Shown: piece by piece, positions 20,185-30,206 of the stretch
Layout of the letters: each line of letters starts with the position of its first letter
How positions within the stretch are numbered: position 1 is the first letter of the stretch
From: Novosphingobium mangrovisedimenti
GTDB taxonomy: Bacteria > Pseudomonadota > Alphaproteobacteria > Sphingomonadales > Sphingomonadaceae
DNA length: 64,000 bases
Direction: 5' to 3'
Assembly (NCBI RefSeq): GCF_025153475.1
Contig: NZ_JANZXA010000001.1
Coordinates: 372,001-436,000 of the forward strand
The notes under the pieces: generated by a model
What the model was told of the DNA's origin: nothing
Seen by the model: only the letters and a program-made list of their open reading frames with translations
The model's database searches: none
Program-made: the position numbers and the translations under genes

Positions 20185-20206
20185 CGCCCCCGCGCAGGCG
20201 GGGGGC
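20185..20206. repeat. Short GC hairpin repeat
   Basis: CGCCCCCGC and GCGGGGG flank a few central bases to form a compact hairpin. Together with the REP-like element just upstream it marks the stretch between PEP synthase and the TIR gene (19993-20370), which holds no credible gene. Confidence 0.45.
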
Positions 20207-20370
20207 CCGCTTCCTTGTCCGGCTATCGTCTTTGGCCGGTTGCGAACAGGCTGGTTCGGGACTCGCTGACCAAGACACCCGCCCTCAATCCGGCCTCTTG
20301 GAGACGTCCTCCTGTCTAATGTTGTCGCCCGCGAGTAACTACGCTTGGCACGATCGTCTGGAAGATGGCG

Positions 20371-21108
20371 CTAGAATGGCACATCCTCATCAAGATCAAA
20401 GCTTGCAAAAGACTTCGCGGATTTCGCTTCTTTGAGCCTGCCAGCCGTCCGAGGGTCGGCAGCTAAGAGCCGATCAATCTCGGCCGCGATTTCTTCCGCA
20501 GATCTCCGCAACCGAGGTAGAGCTTGATGCTTGCCAATAAAACCTGTGGGATCCTCACCGTATTTGAACGAGATCACCTTCACACCACGTCCTAGCGCAA
20601 AGCCGATCTCTTGTTGCGTCCAGAACGAGGCGCTGAAACCCTTGGTGTGCACCGCTACCATCGCGTCCATCGTGCGCAGCCCTCGCTCAATTTCATCCTG
20701 CCACGCCAAGGTAGGCTGGATATCCTCGTGAGCTACGAAACCAGCTATCTCATGGATAGCGAGTGCATCTTTAAGACGTGTGGCGATTAGCTTGTCTGCC
20801 GAAATGTGCGAGATGAAAAGCCGGAAACGCTTGGTGTCCCGCCAGTTCTGTGGCTGTTCCACCGGCCCCACCGTCGCACCATCCTGGATGATGCCGAGAT
20901 CAGCAGCGATCGTCTGAATGCGATTGTTGGACACTGACGATAGAACCGATTGTGCGTAGACGCGCTTGCTTCCATAGTTGCCGTGGGGGTGTGCGCGATG
21001 ATCGACTTGGCATGCGTCGAAGTAATGGTCGATTTCGACGAACGTCCATCGTTTCTGGAGTTCCACCGCAACAGCCTCAATCAGCTTCAAACGTTCAGAC
21101 GGTCGCAA
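20371..21108 (-). CDS. TIR-domain protein with N-terminal helical domain
   Basis: The 245-residue protein starts at TTG 21108, with GGAGGA (21115-21120) upstream. Residues about 1-75 are a helical domain (PSERLKLIEAVAVELQKRW ... SKRVYAQSVLSS ... IAADLGI). Residues about 93-200 form a TIR/TIR-like fold: RLFISHISADKLIATRLKDAL, GFVAHEDIQPTLAWQDEIERGL, MVAVHTKGFSASFWTQQEIGFALGRG, where the Glu of SFWTQQE sits at the position of the catalytic NADase glutamate. The C-terminal tail is charged. Bacterial TIR proteins act as NADases in phage defence or as effectors; this assignment rests on fold and motif only. The gene has visibly lower GC than its neighbours and is bounded by repeats, so it looks acquired. 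A small upstream frame overlaps its start. Confidence 0.75.
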   Translation of the reverse strand: MRPSERLKLIEAVAVELQKRWTFVEIDHYFDACQVDHRAHPHGNYGSKRVYAQSVLSSVSNNRIQTIAADLGIIQDGATVGPVEQPQNWRDTKRFRLFISHISADKLIATRLKDALAIHEIAGFVAHEDIQPTLAWQDEIERGLRTMDAMVAVHTKGFSASFWTQQEIGFALGRGVKVISFKYGEDPTGFIGKHQALPRLRRSAEEIAAEIDRLLAADPRTAGRLKEAKSAKSFASFDLDEDVPF

Positions 21109-21272
21109 TCATGTTCCTCCGACCAATCGATGAAGAACCGGGCTTCTAACTCGGATTGTAGTATTGCGTCACCTGTAAATGCTAGCGGCACAATCACTGT
21201 GACGTGCACGGATGGGCGGTTTTGGGATGTTGCAGAGTTAGAGAACGGCGACCTTGGGCGCGTATTTGCCAT
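21087..21272 (-). CDS. Possible small upstream partner or truncated gene of the TIR protein
   Basis: A 61-residue frame from ATG 21272 ends 22 bases inside the TIR gene, and the GGAGGA ribosome site of the TIR gene lies within its last codons. The sequence (RPSVHVTVIVPLAFTGDAILQ, FFIDWSEEHDCDRLNV) has a plausible mix of codons and looks like the C-terminal part of a real protein, but I recognise no family. No ribosome site precedes the ATG and the frame is stopped by TAG shortly upstream. It may therefore be the remnant of a gene whose 5' part was lost when this island was joined to hypE. Confidence 0.35.
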   Translation of the reverse strand: MANTRPRSPFSNSATSQNRPSVHVTVIVPLAFTGDAILQSELEARFFIDWSEEHDCDRLNV

Positions 21273-21388
21273 ATGCGCGATGACAGCTTTGTCGGTGTGT
21301 CCTGAACGACCACTCTAGCGCAAGAATCGCGGATAGCTGCCATGGGAACCCGCCCCCATTTGTCCACGCAGCCCAGCATTCACAGCGC

Positions 21389-22428
21389 TCAGCATATGCG
21401 CGGCAGTTGCTCACCGGCCATGAGATCAAGCGCGTAGCTGCCGCCGAGCGTCTGCAACGCAACGCTACCCGCGCCCTCGGCAACGGTGCCGATGATCGCG
21501 GCGGCTGCGTCAAACTCACGCAGGACGGCCAGCGTGCGTTCCGCCTCCTGCGCCGGAACTAGCGCGGCGAAGCGGCCTTCGTTGGCGACATAGAGCGGAT
21601 CGAGCCCGAGTATCTCGCAGGCCCCGCGTACCGGCTCGGACACCGGGATGGCCGCCTGTTCCAGACGCATGGCCACGCCCGCCGTCTGCGCGATCTCGAC
21701 GAGGGCGGTTGCCAGTCCGCCGCGCGTGAGGTCGCGCAGGCAGTGGAGGTCTATGCCCTGTTCCACCAGCTTCGCCACACAGGCGGCGAGCGGGGCGCAG
21801 TCGCTGGCGATCGGCGGTTCGAAGCCGAGCCCCTCGCGCGCCGCCATCACGGCCATGCCGTGGCGGCCGATGTCGCCGCTCAGGACAATGGCATCGCCCG
21901 GGCGCACCCGCCGGGGCGAGACAAGCTGCGGCGTCATGACCTCTCCGATCCCGGAGCTGTTGATGTAGAGGCCGTCCCCCTTGCCGCGCTCCACCACCTT
22001 GGTGTCGCCGGTGACGAGGCGCACGCCCGCCGCCTGCGCGGCCTCGCGCATGGACTGGGCGATGCGAGCAAGATCGCTGGTGGGAAAGCCTTCCTCGATC
22101 ACGAAACCGGCACTGAGCGCGATCGGGCGCGCGCCGCACATCGCCAGATCGTTGACCGTGCCGTTGACGGCGAGCGTGCCGATATCACCGCCTTCGAAGA
22201 ACAGCGGCCGCACGACGTAACTGTCGGTCGTGAACGCGATCCGCGCCCCGCCGATCTCGATACAGGCGCCGTCATGTTCCAGATCCTCGGGAGCCTCGGC
22301 GAAAGCAGGCCGGAAGATGTCCTCGATCAGGCGATGGGTCAGGAGCCCGCCGCTGCCGTGGCCCATCTCGACGTGATCGCGGTCGGTTTCGGGCAGAGGG
22401 CAGTTCAGGGAGAAAGTCGGGCTGTCGC

Positions 22429-22432
<4 letters not shown>
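21389..22432 (-). CDS. hypE: Hydrogenase maturation protein HypE (cyanide ligand synthesis)
   Basis: HypE dehydrates the S-thiocarboxamide on its own C-terminal cysteine to thiocyanate and donates cyanide to iron on HypC/HypD. The 347-residue protein has the N-terminal [18 protein letters not shown], the ATP-binding [34 protein letters not shown] and, crucially, the C-terminal PRIC with the modified cysteine as last residue. The ATG at 22432 overlaps the hypD stop (ATGA). It is the last gene of the hydrogenase operon; the TIR island follows directly. Confidence 0.96.
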
Positions 22433-23534
<1,102 letters not shown>

Positions 23535-23538
<4 letters not shown>

Positions 23539-23774
23539 GCCTCGTCCCCGAACTCGATTTCCGCGAGCAGGGCCAGCGTCGCGCGCGCCTTTTCCTCGTC
23601 GATCACCGAAATGGCGAACCCGGCGTGGACGAGTACATAGTCGCCCACCCGGGCCTCGGGCACATAGGCAAGGTTCGCGCGCTTGACGATGCCGGCAAAG
23701 GCAATGCGCCCTTCGCGGGTGAGCGGGTCGTCACCCTCGATGCTCAGGAGTTCGCCGGGGACGGCAAGGCACAT
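23535..23774 (-). CDS. hypC: Hydrogenase maturation chaperone HypC
   Basis: HypC is a 79-residue chaperone that carries the Fe(CN)2CO group from HypD to the large subunit. It begins [14 protein letters not shown] with the essential Cys2, has the typical beta-barrel segment [21 protein letters not shown], and is the normal length. Its start abuts the hypF stop and its stop overlaps hypD. Confidence 0.96.
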
Positions 23775-26092
23775 CAGCGTTTCTCCTCGGTCAGCATCCG
23801 GGCGGCAAAGGCGGCCTGCCCCACGGCGAGCCCGCCGTCACCCGTCGGCACCCGCAGATGGCGGAAGGGCTGGAAACCCGCCGCCCGCAACTGCGCCTCC
23901 GCCTGTTCGGTCAGGCGGGCATTCTGGAAACAACCGCCGGTCAGCACAACCCGCTCGATCCCGATCCGCCGCGAAACATCGACGATGGCGCAGACCAACC
24001 AGTCGTGAAATCCGGCGGCGAGATCGTCCGCGTCGGTGCCGGCTTGCAAAGCCTCCATCAGCGTCCCGAGCATCGAACGCCAGTCGATCCGGAGAACGCC
24101 TTCCTCCTCGCTGACCAGAGGCGGCGGCAGCGCAAAGGCGGCCGAGGCCCTGTCGGAAGCGAATTCCACCGCCATCGCCGCTTCGCCTTCGAACGAGGCA
24201 CGCTGGCACAGGCCGAGTATCGACGCGACGGCATCGAACAGCCGTCCGGCACTCGATGTCAGCGGCGCGTTGGTCCCGCGTTCCAGCATGGTACGAAGAA
24301 CGCCGCGCTCCTGCCCAGTGAAAGCGGCAAGGGGTTCGCACTCCATGTCCCACAAGGCATCGCCGTAAAGCGCATGGAGCGCGCCCAGAGCGGCGCGGCG
24401 CGGTTCGCGGATGGCCGCATCGCCCCCGGGCAAACGGAACGGCAACAGATGCGCCGCGCGGCGATACGTGTCCTCGCCGAGAGCCAGGAACTCGCCGCCC
24501 CAGATCGTGCCGTCCGAGCCATGGCCGGTCCCGTCCCAGGCCACGCCCAGCACCGGGCCGGACAGATCGTTGTCGATCATGGCGCTCAGCACGTGGGCGA
24601 GGTGATGCGGGGCCTTGCACACGTCCCGCCCCATGGCCTGCGCCACATGGGTGCTGTGATAGCCCGGATGCGCATCACAGGCGACGCGCGCGGGTTCAAG
24701 CCCGTAAAGCGCCGTCATGCTCGCGATGGAGCTGGAAAAAGCGGCACGCGTCTCGACGCTGTCGAGGTCGCCCACATGCGGACCGAGCACGATCGTCTCG
24801 GCCTGCCCCACGGCCACGCTGCTCTTCATATGACCGCCGAGGGCCAGAACCGGCGCGGTCTGGTGCGGGTCGGTGAGTACGAGCGGTGCGAAGCCCCGGG
24901 CGCTGCGCAGGACCGTGGCCTTACCCGCGATCACGCGCAGCACGGAATCGTCGACCGGATGCAGGATCGGGCGGTCATGGGTGAGGAAAAGATCGGCGAT
25001 GCCAGAGAGGCGCGACAGGGCCTCCTCGTCGTTCGCGGCAAGTGGTTCTCCGCTGCGGTTGCCGCTGGTCGCAACGACGGGGAAGCCGAGCATGTCCATG
25101 AGCAGGTGATGGAGCGGCGTATAGGGCAGCATCAGGCCGATGTTCGGATTGGCAGACGCGACATTCGGAGCCAGCGACGGGGACGCGTCCGTGCGGGAGT
25201 GCAGCAGGACGATGGGCGCGACGGGGGATTCCAGCCATTGGCGCTCCGCCCTGGAAACATACGCGAGGGCATGGGCTTGGGCGATCGATCCCGCCATGAC
25301 CGCAAAGGGCTTGGCCGGCCGGTGCTTGCGCTGCCGTAACCGGGTTACTGCCGCCTCGTTTCGCGCATCAACGAGGAGCTGGAATCCGCCCAGCCCTTTC
25401 AGCGCCAGTATCTGTCCATCGCGCAGCGCCTGTGCGGCCTGTTCGAGCGCCGCTCCCTGCTCGGCCAGCGTTGCGCCATCGGCAGACCGGAGCGTCAGGC
25501 GCGGTCCGCAATCGGGGCAGGCGTTGATCTCAGCATGGAAGCGGCGCGAGGCGGGATCGTGATATTCCGCTCGGCAGGCATTGCACATCGCGAAATGGCG
25601 CATGGCCGTGCGCGCGCGGTCATAGGGCACGGCCTCGATAATGCTGAAGCGCGGGCCGCAATGCATGCAACTCGTGAAGGGGTAGCGATAGCGCCGGTTC
25701 GCGGGATCGTTCATCTCCGCCCGGCAATCCTCGCACATGGCGAGATCGGGCTGGACGACGACGCCGGGCGCCTCGCCGGTGCTGCTCGGTGCGATGGAGA
25801 AATCCCGCTGCCCGGTCAGGGCAATCGTCTCCGGCGCGATCCTGTCAATGACAGCCGGAGGCCGGACTTCGCGTTCCAGCCGTGCGAGGAAACGCTCAAC
25901 CGCCTCTCCCTCCCCCTCGACCTCGAGGGCAACGCCCGAACCTGTGTTGCGCACGAAACCGCCCAGCCCCTCGCTCACTGCCAGCCGGTAGGCGAACGGA
26001 CGGAAGCCCACGCCCTGCACGGCCCCGGCGATGGTCAGCCTGACACGCTGGCGCTGCGCGTCATCGGCAAGCAGGCCGGTGCCGGGCTCCAT
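23774..26092 (-). CDS. hypF: Carbamoyltransferase HypF
   Basis: HypF uses carbamoyl phosphate and ATP to carbamoylate HypE, the source of the cyanide ligands. The 772-residue protein shows all four parts. The acylphosphatase domain (residues 15-100, GAVQGVGFRPFAYRLA) is followed by two zinc-finger-like CxxC repeats (MCEDCRAEM, SCMHCGPRF, MCNACRAEY, ACPDCGPRL), a YrdC-like domain (LKGLGGFQLLVDA, LPYTPLHHLLM) and a Kae1-like carbamoyl-transfer domain (HHLAHVLSAM, GVAWDGTGHGSDGTIWGGEF, LTGGCFQN). It starts seven bases after hypA and is complete. Confidence 0.96.
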   Translation of the reverse strand: MEPGTGLLADDAQRQRVRLTIAGAVQGVGFRPFAYRLAVSEGLGGFVRNTGSGVALEVEGEGEAVERFLARLEREVRPPAVIDRIAPETIALTGQRDFSIAPSSTGEAPGVVVQPDLAMCEDCRAEMNDPANRRYRYPFTSCMHCGPRFSIIEAVPYDRARTAMRHFAMCNACRAEYHDPASRRFHAEINACPDCGPRLTLRSADGATLAEQGAALEQAAQALRDGQILALKGLGGFQLLVDARNEAAVTRLRQRKHRPAKPFAVMAGSIAQAHALAYVSRAERQWLESPVAPIVLLHSRTDASPSLAPNVASANPNIGLMLPYTPLHHLLMDMLGFPVVATSGNRSGEPLAANDEEALSRLSGIADLFLTHDRPILHPVDDSVLRVIAGKATVLRSARGFAPLVLTDPHQTAPVLALGGHMKSSVAVGQAETIVLGPHVGDLDSVETRAAFSSSIASMTALYGLEPARVACDAHPGYHSTHVAQAMGRDVCKAPHHLAHVLSAMIDNDLSGPVLGVAWDGTGHGSDGTIWGGEFLALGEDTYRRAAHLLPFRLPGGDAAIREPRRAALGALHALYGDALWDMECEPLAAFTGQERGVLRTMLERGTNAPLTSSAGRLFDAVASILGLCQRASFEGEAAMAVEFASDRASAAFALPPPLVSEEEGVLRIDWRSMLGTLMEALQAGTDADDLAAGFHDWLVCAIVDVSRRIGIERVVLTGGCFQNARLTEQAEAQLRAAGFQPFRHLRVPTGDGGLAVGQAAFAARMLTEEKR

Positions 26093-26098
26093 GGCGGC

Positions 26099-26377
26099 TC
26101 AGTCCTCCGTCTCGGGCACTTCCATCGTGGCGCCGCGGATCATGACGTGGAGGGCATTGGGATCGGTGGCGTCGTCGGATGCGACGATATCCAGCTCCGC
26201 GCCTTCGGCAATCGTGCCCTTGGCCTCGTCGACGTAGTGCTCGCGGAAATGCTCGGGCGAGAACTGGCTGAGCGCGCCCAGCCAGACATCGACGCGCGAT
26301 ATGGCCTTGGCATTGGCATCGCCTGCGAGCGTTTCGAGATGGCGGACGAGATCGCGGACAATGCCCGTTTCATGCAT
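26099..26377 (-). CDS. hypA: HypA-like nickel-insertion protein lacking the zinc domain
   Basis: The 92-residue protein keeps the HypA N-terminus MHE (His2 is the nickel ligand in the family), the VDVWLGALSQFSPEHFREHYVD core and the GTIAEGAELDI strand. It then lacks the zinc-finger insert altogether: there is not a single cysteine, whereas normal HypA has four in two CxxC motifs within about 115 residues. The end (ALHVMIRGATMEV) aligns with the last strand of HypA, so this is an internal loss rather than a truncation. It overlaps the maturation protease by eight bases. Because no hypB lies in the operon, nickel delivery here may differ from the standard HypA-HypB route. Confidence 0.85.
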   Translation of the reverse strand: MHETGIVRDLVRHLETLAGDANAKAISRVDVWLGALSQFSPEHFREHYVDEAKGTIAEGAELDIVASDDATDPNALHVMIRGATMEVPETED

Positions 26378-26855
26378 GGTTTTCTTGCTCCTGAAGTCTG
26401 GCCGCTTCGGCCCTCACCCTCTCCGCTGCGGGCGCGGCGGCGGCAGCAACTTGCGCCGACAGCGGCGCCCCGCCGTCGAAGCAGGCCCCCTCGATCGCGT
26501 AGACGACGATGTCCCTCGGCGCGAGATCGAGCGTACGGGCCAACGCAACCGCCTCGCCCAGCCCGAAGGCGTGGCTCGACAGGAAAGCCATGTCGCGCGG
26601 CAGCTCTTCGTGGGCGAGGTCGATGCGGTGAATGCGGCCGGGCTCGCCCATCGGCGCTGCGGCATCGACGCACACGATGGCGTCGAATTGGGCCCAGTCC
26701 TCTATCAGCGCCAGCATGTCGCCGCTGCGCGCCATCAGCGTGACGCCCGGCGGCAGGTGCTCTTCCAGCAGCGCGGCAACGGCGGCGCCGACACCGTCAT
26801 CGCCCCGGTCGGGATTGCCGAGGCACAGCACCAGCACGCACGGCGGCCCGCTCAC
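26370..26855 (-). CDS. [NiFe] hydrogenase maturation endopeptidase
   Basis: This protease (HycI/HoxW/HybD family) trims the C-terminal tail of the large subunit once nickel is in place. Motifs are [19 protein letters not shown] at the N-terminus with the conserved Asp that binds nickel, [11 protein letters not shown], and [15 protein letters not shown] with the second metal-binding His. I chose GTG 26855, which overlaps the large-subunit stop as GTGA and leaves a normal N-terminus. An ATG at 26903 would add a non-homologous segment inside hydA. The product is 161 residues. Confidence 0.92.
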   Translation of the reverse strand: MSGPPCVLVLCLGNPDRGDDGVGAAVAALLEEHLPPGVTLMARSGDMLALIEDWAQFDAIVCVDAAAPMGEPGRIHRIDLAHEELPRDMAFLSSHAFGLGEAVALARTLDLAPRDIVVYAIEGACFDGGAPLSAQVAAAAAPAAERVRAEAARLQEQENHA

Positions 26856-28141
26856 GAGCGATGCACCGAGAGCTTGAGGAAGTGGGCCGAGCAGGAAATG
26901 CACGGATCGTAATTGCGGATGGTCTGTTCGCAGCGGTCGCGGATCACGTCATCGTCGGCCTCGACCAGCGATCCGGCGACAGCTGCCAGATCGGCCTCGA
27001 TGCTGGGCTGGTTCTGCGATGTCGGCGGCACGATGCGCGCGGCGCGGATGGTGCCGTCCTCCTCGAAATCGTAGCGGTGCCAGCAGATGCCGCGCGGCGC
27101 CTCGGTGCAGCCGAAGCCGGTGCCGGCGCGCGGTTCGAAGGGCACGGTCGCTGCCTCGGGCAGTTCGTACTCGCCAATGAGCCGCACGGCCTCTTCGCAG
27201 GCAAAGGCGACTTCGAGCGCGCGCACGACGATGCTGCGGAAGGGATTGTTGCAGACCGGCCCCAGCCCCGCCTCGCGCGCAAGCGACTGGATCGTCTCGG
27301 GCAAGAGCTGCGAATTGAGCGCATAGCGCGCCAGCGGCCCGACCAGATAGGCCCCGCGCTGCTTCACCATGGCATGAAGCGCGGTGGAATGGGGGACGTG
27401 GCGTTCCTCGAATTCGTTTTCGAAATCGCCAATGTCGATGTCGATCCCGCGGCTGGAGACCAGCCTGCCGCCGGTGATCGGATATTCGCTCTCGTGCCGC
27501 ATGGCGACGAATTCGTAGTCCTGCTCGAAATCGGGGATCGGCAGGGTGGAAGTCCAGCGTACCAGATCGAAGGCCTGATCGCGCGCGCGCTTCAGTTCCT
27601 CGCCCATGGGCGCAAGTTCGGCCTTCGTGGGCAAGCGGTAGAACCCGCCCGGCCGGACATTGACCGGGTGAATCTCGCGTCCGCCCAGCAGGCACATCAG
27701 CGCATTGCCCGCCTTCTTGACCGCGAGCCCGCTGCGCACGACGTCGCCGTGCTTTTCGGCCATGCGGATCGCGTCGGGATAGCCGAGGAAATCGGGGGCA
27801 TGCAGCATGACCACGTGCAGCGCGTGGCTTTCGATCCATTCGCCGCAATAGAGCAGCCGCCGCAGCGTGCGAAGCTGGCCGCCGACCTCGATACCGAAAG
27901 CCCGTTCCACCGCCTGCACCGCGCCCATCTGGTAGGCAACCGGGCAGATCCCGCAGATGCGCGCGACGATGTCGGGCAGCTCCATGTAGCCACGCCCGCG
28001 CAGGAACGCCTCGAAGAAGCGCGGCGGTTCGAAGATGCGCAGGTTCGCCGCCTTCACCGCGCCGTCCTCGATATGCAGATCGAGCGCGCCCTCGCCCTCG
28101 ACGCGGGCGAGGTAATCGACCTTGATCGTCTTAGTCGTCAT
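26852..28141 (-). CDS. hydA: Group 3b-type [NiFe] hydrogenase, large (alpha) subunit
   Basis: The 429-residue catalytic subunit has the L1 nickel motif RICGICP and the L2 motif DPCISCSAH, which together supply the four cysteines of the NiFe site. A C-terminal tail FLKLSVHRS follows the His and would be removed by the adjacent protease. Size and the partner subunits match soluble bidirectional NADP-linked hydrogenases (group 3b, Pyrococcus sulfhydrogenase type). It splits or forms hydrogen in the cytoplasm. The ATG at 28141 overlaps the small-subunit stop by 11 bases. Confidence 0.95.
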   Translation of the reverse strand: MTTKTIKVDYLARVEGEGALDLHIEDGAVKAANLRIFEPPRFFEAFLRGRGYMELPDIVARICGICPVAYQMGAVQAVERAFGIEVGGQLRTLRRLLYCGEWIESHALHVVMLHAPDFLGYPDAIRMAEKHGDVVRSGLAVKKAGNALMCLLGGREIHPVNVRPGGFYRLPTKAELAPMGEELKRARDQAFDLVRWTSTLPIPDFEQDYEFVAMRHESEYPITGGRLVSSRGIDIDIGDFENEFEERHVPHSTALHAMVKQRGAYLVGPLARYALNSQLLPETIQSLAREAGLGPVCNNPFRSIVVRALEVAFACEEAVRLIGEYELPEAATVPFEPRAGTGFGCTEAPRGICWHRYDFEEDGTIRAARIVPPTSQNQPSIEADLAAVAGSLVEADDDVIRDRCEQTIRNYDPCISCSAHFLKLSVHRS

Positions 28142-28907
28142 GCGCTTCGCTTTCCTCGCGGAACGGTTCGGCCCAGGCATTGAACGTGCGCAGGGCCCGC
28201 TGGATGTCGCGCGGCTGCGCGCCCAGAGCCTGCCATTCGCCGGCCAGTGACTTCATGTTGGGCGTTTCCATCGGCCCGTAGCATCCATAGCAGCCGCGCC
28301 GGTAGGCCGGGCAGAGCGCGCCGCACCCGGCATGGGTCACGGGGCCGAGGCACGGCGTGCCCTGAACCATGACGCAGACATTGCCGCGCTGCTTGCACTC
28401 GACGCAGACGCTGTGCGCGGCAATCGCGGGCTTGCGTCCGGCAAGATAGGCCGAGATCACTTCGAGCAGCTGCATCTTGTTGATCGGGCAGCCGTGGAGT
28501 TCGTAGTCGACCGCGACATGGTCCGAGATCGGCGTCGATGTCGCCAGCGTCTCGATATAGCGGGGCGAGGCATAGACGGTGGAGACGAACTCATCGACGT
28601 CGGCGAAATTGCGCAGCGCCTGGATGCCGCCCGCCGTCGCACAGGCCCCGATGGTGACGAGGAACTTCGACTGTTCGCGCACGTCCTGGATGCGCCGGGC
28701 ATCGTGCGGGGTCGTGATCGAGCCCTCCACCAGCGAGAGGTCGTAGGGACCCTCGGAAATCGCGCTGGAGGCTTCGGGGAAGTTGGCGATCTCGACCGCA
28801 CCGGCCAGCGCCAGCAGTTCGTCCTCGCAATCGAGGATCGAGAGCTGGCAGCCGTCGCACGAGGCGAATTTCCAGACGGCGAGGCGGGGGCGCTGCAGCG
28901 AGGGCAT
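28131..28907 (-). CDS. hydD: Group 3b-type hydrogenase, small (delta) subunit
   Basis: The 258-residue iron-sulfur subunit begins [22 protein letters not shown], the proximal-cluster CxxC. GACATAGG and [14 protein letters not shown] follow, and then a C-terminal cysteine-rich segment ([39 protein letters not shown]) holds the medial and distal clusters. There is no Tat signal, so it is cytoplasmic, as expected for group 3. I use ATG 28907, two bases after the gamma-subunit stop, instead of a longer frame. Confidence 0.94.
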   Translation of the reverse strand: MPSLQRPRLAVWKFASCDGCQLSILDCEDELLALAGAVEIANFPEASSAISEGPYDLSLVEGSITTPHDARRIQDVREQSKFLVTIGACATAGGIQALRNFADVDEFVSTVYASPRYIETLATSTPISDHVAVDYELHGCPINKMQLLEVISAYLAGRKPAIAAHSVCVECKQRGNVCVMVQGTPCLGPVTHAGCGALCPAYRRGCYGCYGPMETPNMKSLAGEWQALGAQPRDIQRALRTFNAWAEPFREESEAHDD

Positions 28908-28909
28908 GC

Positions 28910-29749
28910 TCAGATCTCCCGCATGGCAAGGATGCCGGCGATGCGGTCCAGCGCCATCACCGGGCCGTCCTTGCAGATGAACGAGGGGCCGAACTGGCAA
29001 TGGCCGCACAGGCCGATGGCGCATTTCATGTTGCGCTCCATCGAAAGGAACGTGCGTTCGGCGGGCAGGTTCGCTTCCTGCAGGGCCGTGGCGGAAAAGC
29101 GCATCATCACTTCGGGCCCGCAGATGAAGGCATAAGTATCGTCCGGATCAAAGGCCGCCCGGCGGATCAGCGAGGGGACGACGCCGACATTCCCGCGCCA
29201 CTCGGTATCGGCATGATCGACGGTGACCTGCACTTCCACGTCCAGCCGCTGCCGCCAGTGTTCGAGCTGGTGGCGAAAGAGGATTTCGCGCGGGCTGCGG
29301 CATCCGGCGAGGATCGTCACCCGGCCATAGCGCTCGCGCGCCGCCAGCACCGCCTCGATGGCCGGGCGCAGCGGCGCGAGACCGAGCCCGCCGGCGACGA
29401 ACACGACGTCCGAGCCTTCCGCCTCGGCCACCGGCCAGCCCGTGCCGTAGGGCCCGCGCAGGCCCAGCACCGCGCCTTCTTCCATGCCCGCAAGCGCGCC
29501 GCTGACGGCGCCGACCGCGCGGATCGTATGGACGAAGCCGCGCGGCGTTTCCCCGCTGATGCTGATCGCCACTTCGCCGATCCCCATGGCATAGAGCATG
29601 TTGAACTGGCCCGGGAGCCCTGCCGGGCGGTTGCCGGACACCGGCTCCACTTCCAGCGTGACGACACCGGCCAGTTCGCTCTGCGCGCGGCTGACGCGAT
29701 AGACGTCGGGCACCATGGGATCGCGCGGGGGCATGACGGCCTGCATCAT
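28910..29749 (-). CDS. hydG: Group 3b-type hydrogenase, gamma (FAD/NAD(P)-binding) subunit
   Basis: The 279-residue flavin reductase subunit belongs to the ferredoxin-NADP reductase superfamily: an FAD-binding barrel ([20 protein letters not shown]), the NAD(P)-binding [34 protein letters not shown] and [13 protein letters not shown]. It ends with the [2Fe-2S]-type cysteine set [24 protein letters not shown]. It passes electrons between the hydrogenase iron-sulfur chain and NAD(P). The ATG at 29749 overlaps the stop of the cyclic-nucleotide-binding protein (ATGA). A longer frame upstream lies in that gene. Confidence 0.94.
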   Translation of the reverse strand: MMQAVMPPRDPMVPDVYRVSRAQSELAGVVTLEVEPVSGNRPAGLPGQFNMLYAMGIGEVAISISGETPRGFVHTIRAVGAVSGALAGMEEGAVLGLRGPYGTGWPVAEAEGSDVVFVAGGLGLAPLRPAIEAVLAARERYGRVTILAGCRSPREILFRHQLEHWRQRLDVEVQVTVDHADTEWRGNVGVVPSLIRRAAFDPDDTYAFICGPEVMMRFSATALQEANLPAERTFLSMERNMKCAIGLCGHCQFGPSFICKDGPVMALDRIAGILAMREI

Positions 29750-30204
29750 TTCGATCCGTAGACGTCCAGTATCTGCAGGCGCGTCGCATGGAGCCGCTTG
29801 ACGATGATCGGCAGGAAGCGCTGCATCATCTCGTAGCCCAGATGGTGATCGGCATCGCATTTCCCGCGCAGGCATTTCGCGTCGATACCGATGGCGCGGG
29901 TAAGGTCCATGGCGCGCGCATCGAACTCGGCGCGGTAGGGCGGCACGATCCACGATGCGCCGACGATCTCGCTTTCGCCCAGCGTCGAGATGACCACCGG
30001 CGCGCTTCCCGGCGCGGCGATCTCCAGCGTGACCCGCCCGTGCCGGATCAGGTAGAAGGTATCGGCGGGATCGCCTTCGCGGATGAGATATTCGCCCGCG
30101 TCGAAGCGGTAGTTGCGCGCGCAACCAGCCAGCAGCTCAAGATATTCCGGAGCAAGCCCCGCGAAGAAGGGATGCTTCGCCATAAGCTGGTCCATGGTTT
30201 CCAT
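29746..30204 (-). CDS. Stand-alone cyclic nucleotide-binding-domain protein inside the hydrogenase operon
   Basis: The 152-residue protein is a single cNMP-binding barrel (HPFFAGLAPEYLELLAGCARNYRFDAGEYLIREGDPADTFYLIRHGRVTLE, then GESEIVGASWIVPPYRAEFDARA at the phosphate-binding-cassette position) followed by one long helix. There is no helix-turn-helix, so it is not a transcription factor. It is translated between beta and gamma subunits (GGAGAGG before ATG 30204; ATGA overlap at 29746-29749). This suggests an accessory or regulatory subunit of the hydrogenase that may sense a nucleotide or redox ligand. The name is from domain structure only. Confidence 0.85.
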   Translation of the reverse strand: METMDQLMAKHPFFAGLAPEYLELLAGCARNYRFDAGEYLIREGDPADTFYLIRHGRVTLEIAAPGSAPVVISTLGESEIVGASWIVPPYRAEFDARAMDLTRAIGIDAKCLRGKCDADHHLGYEMMQRFLPIIVKRLHATRLQILDVYGSK

Positions 30205-30206
30205 GG

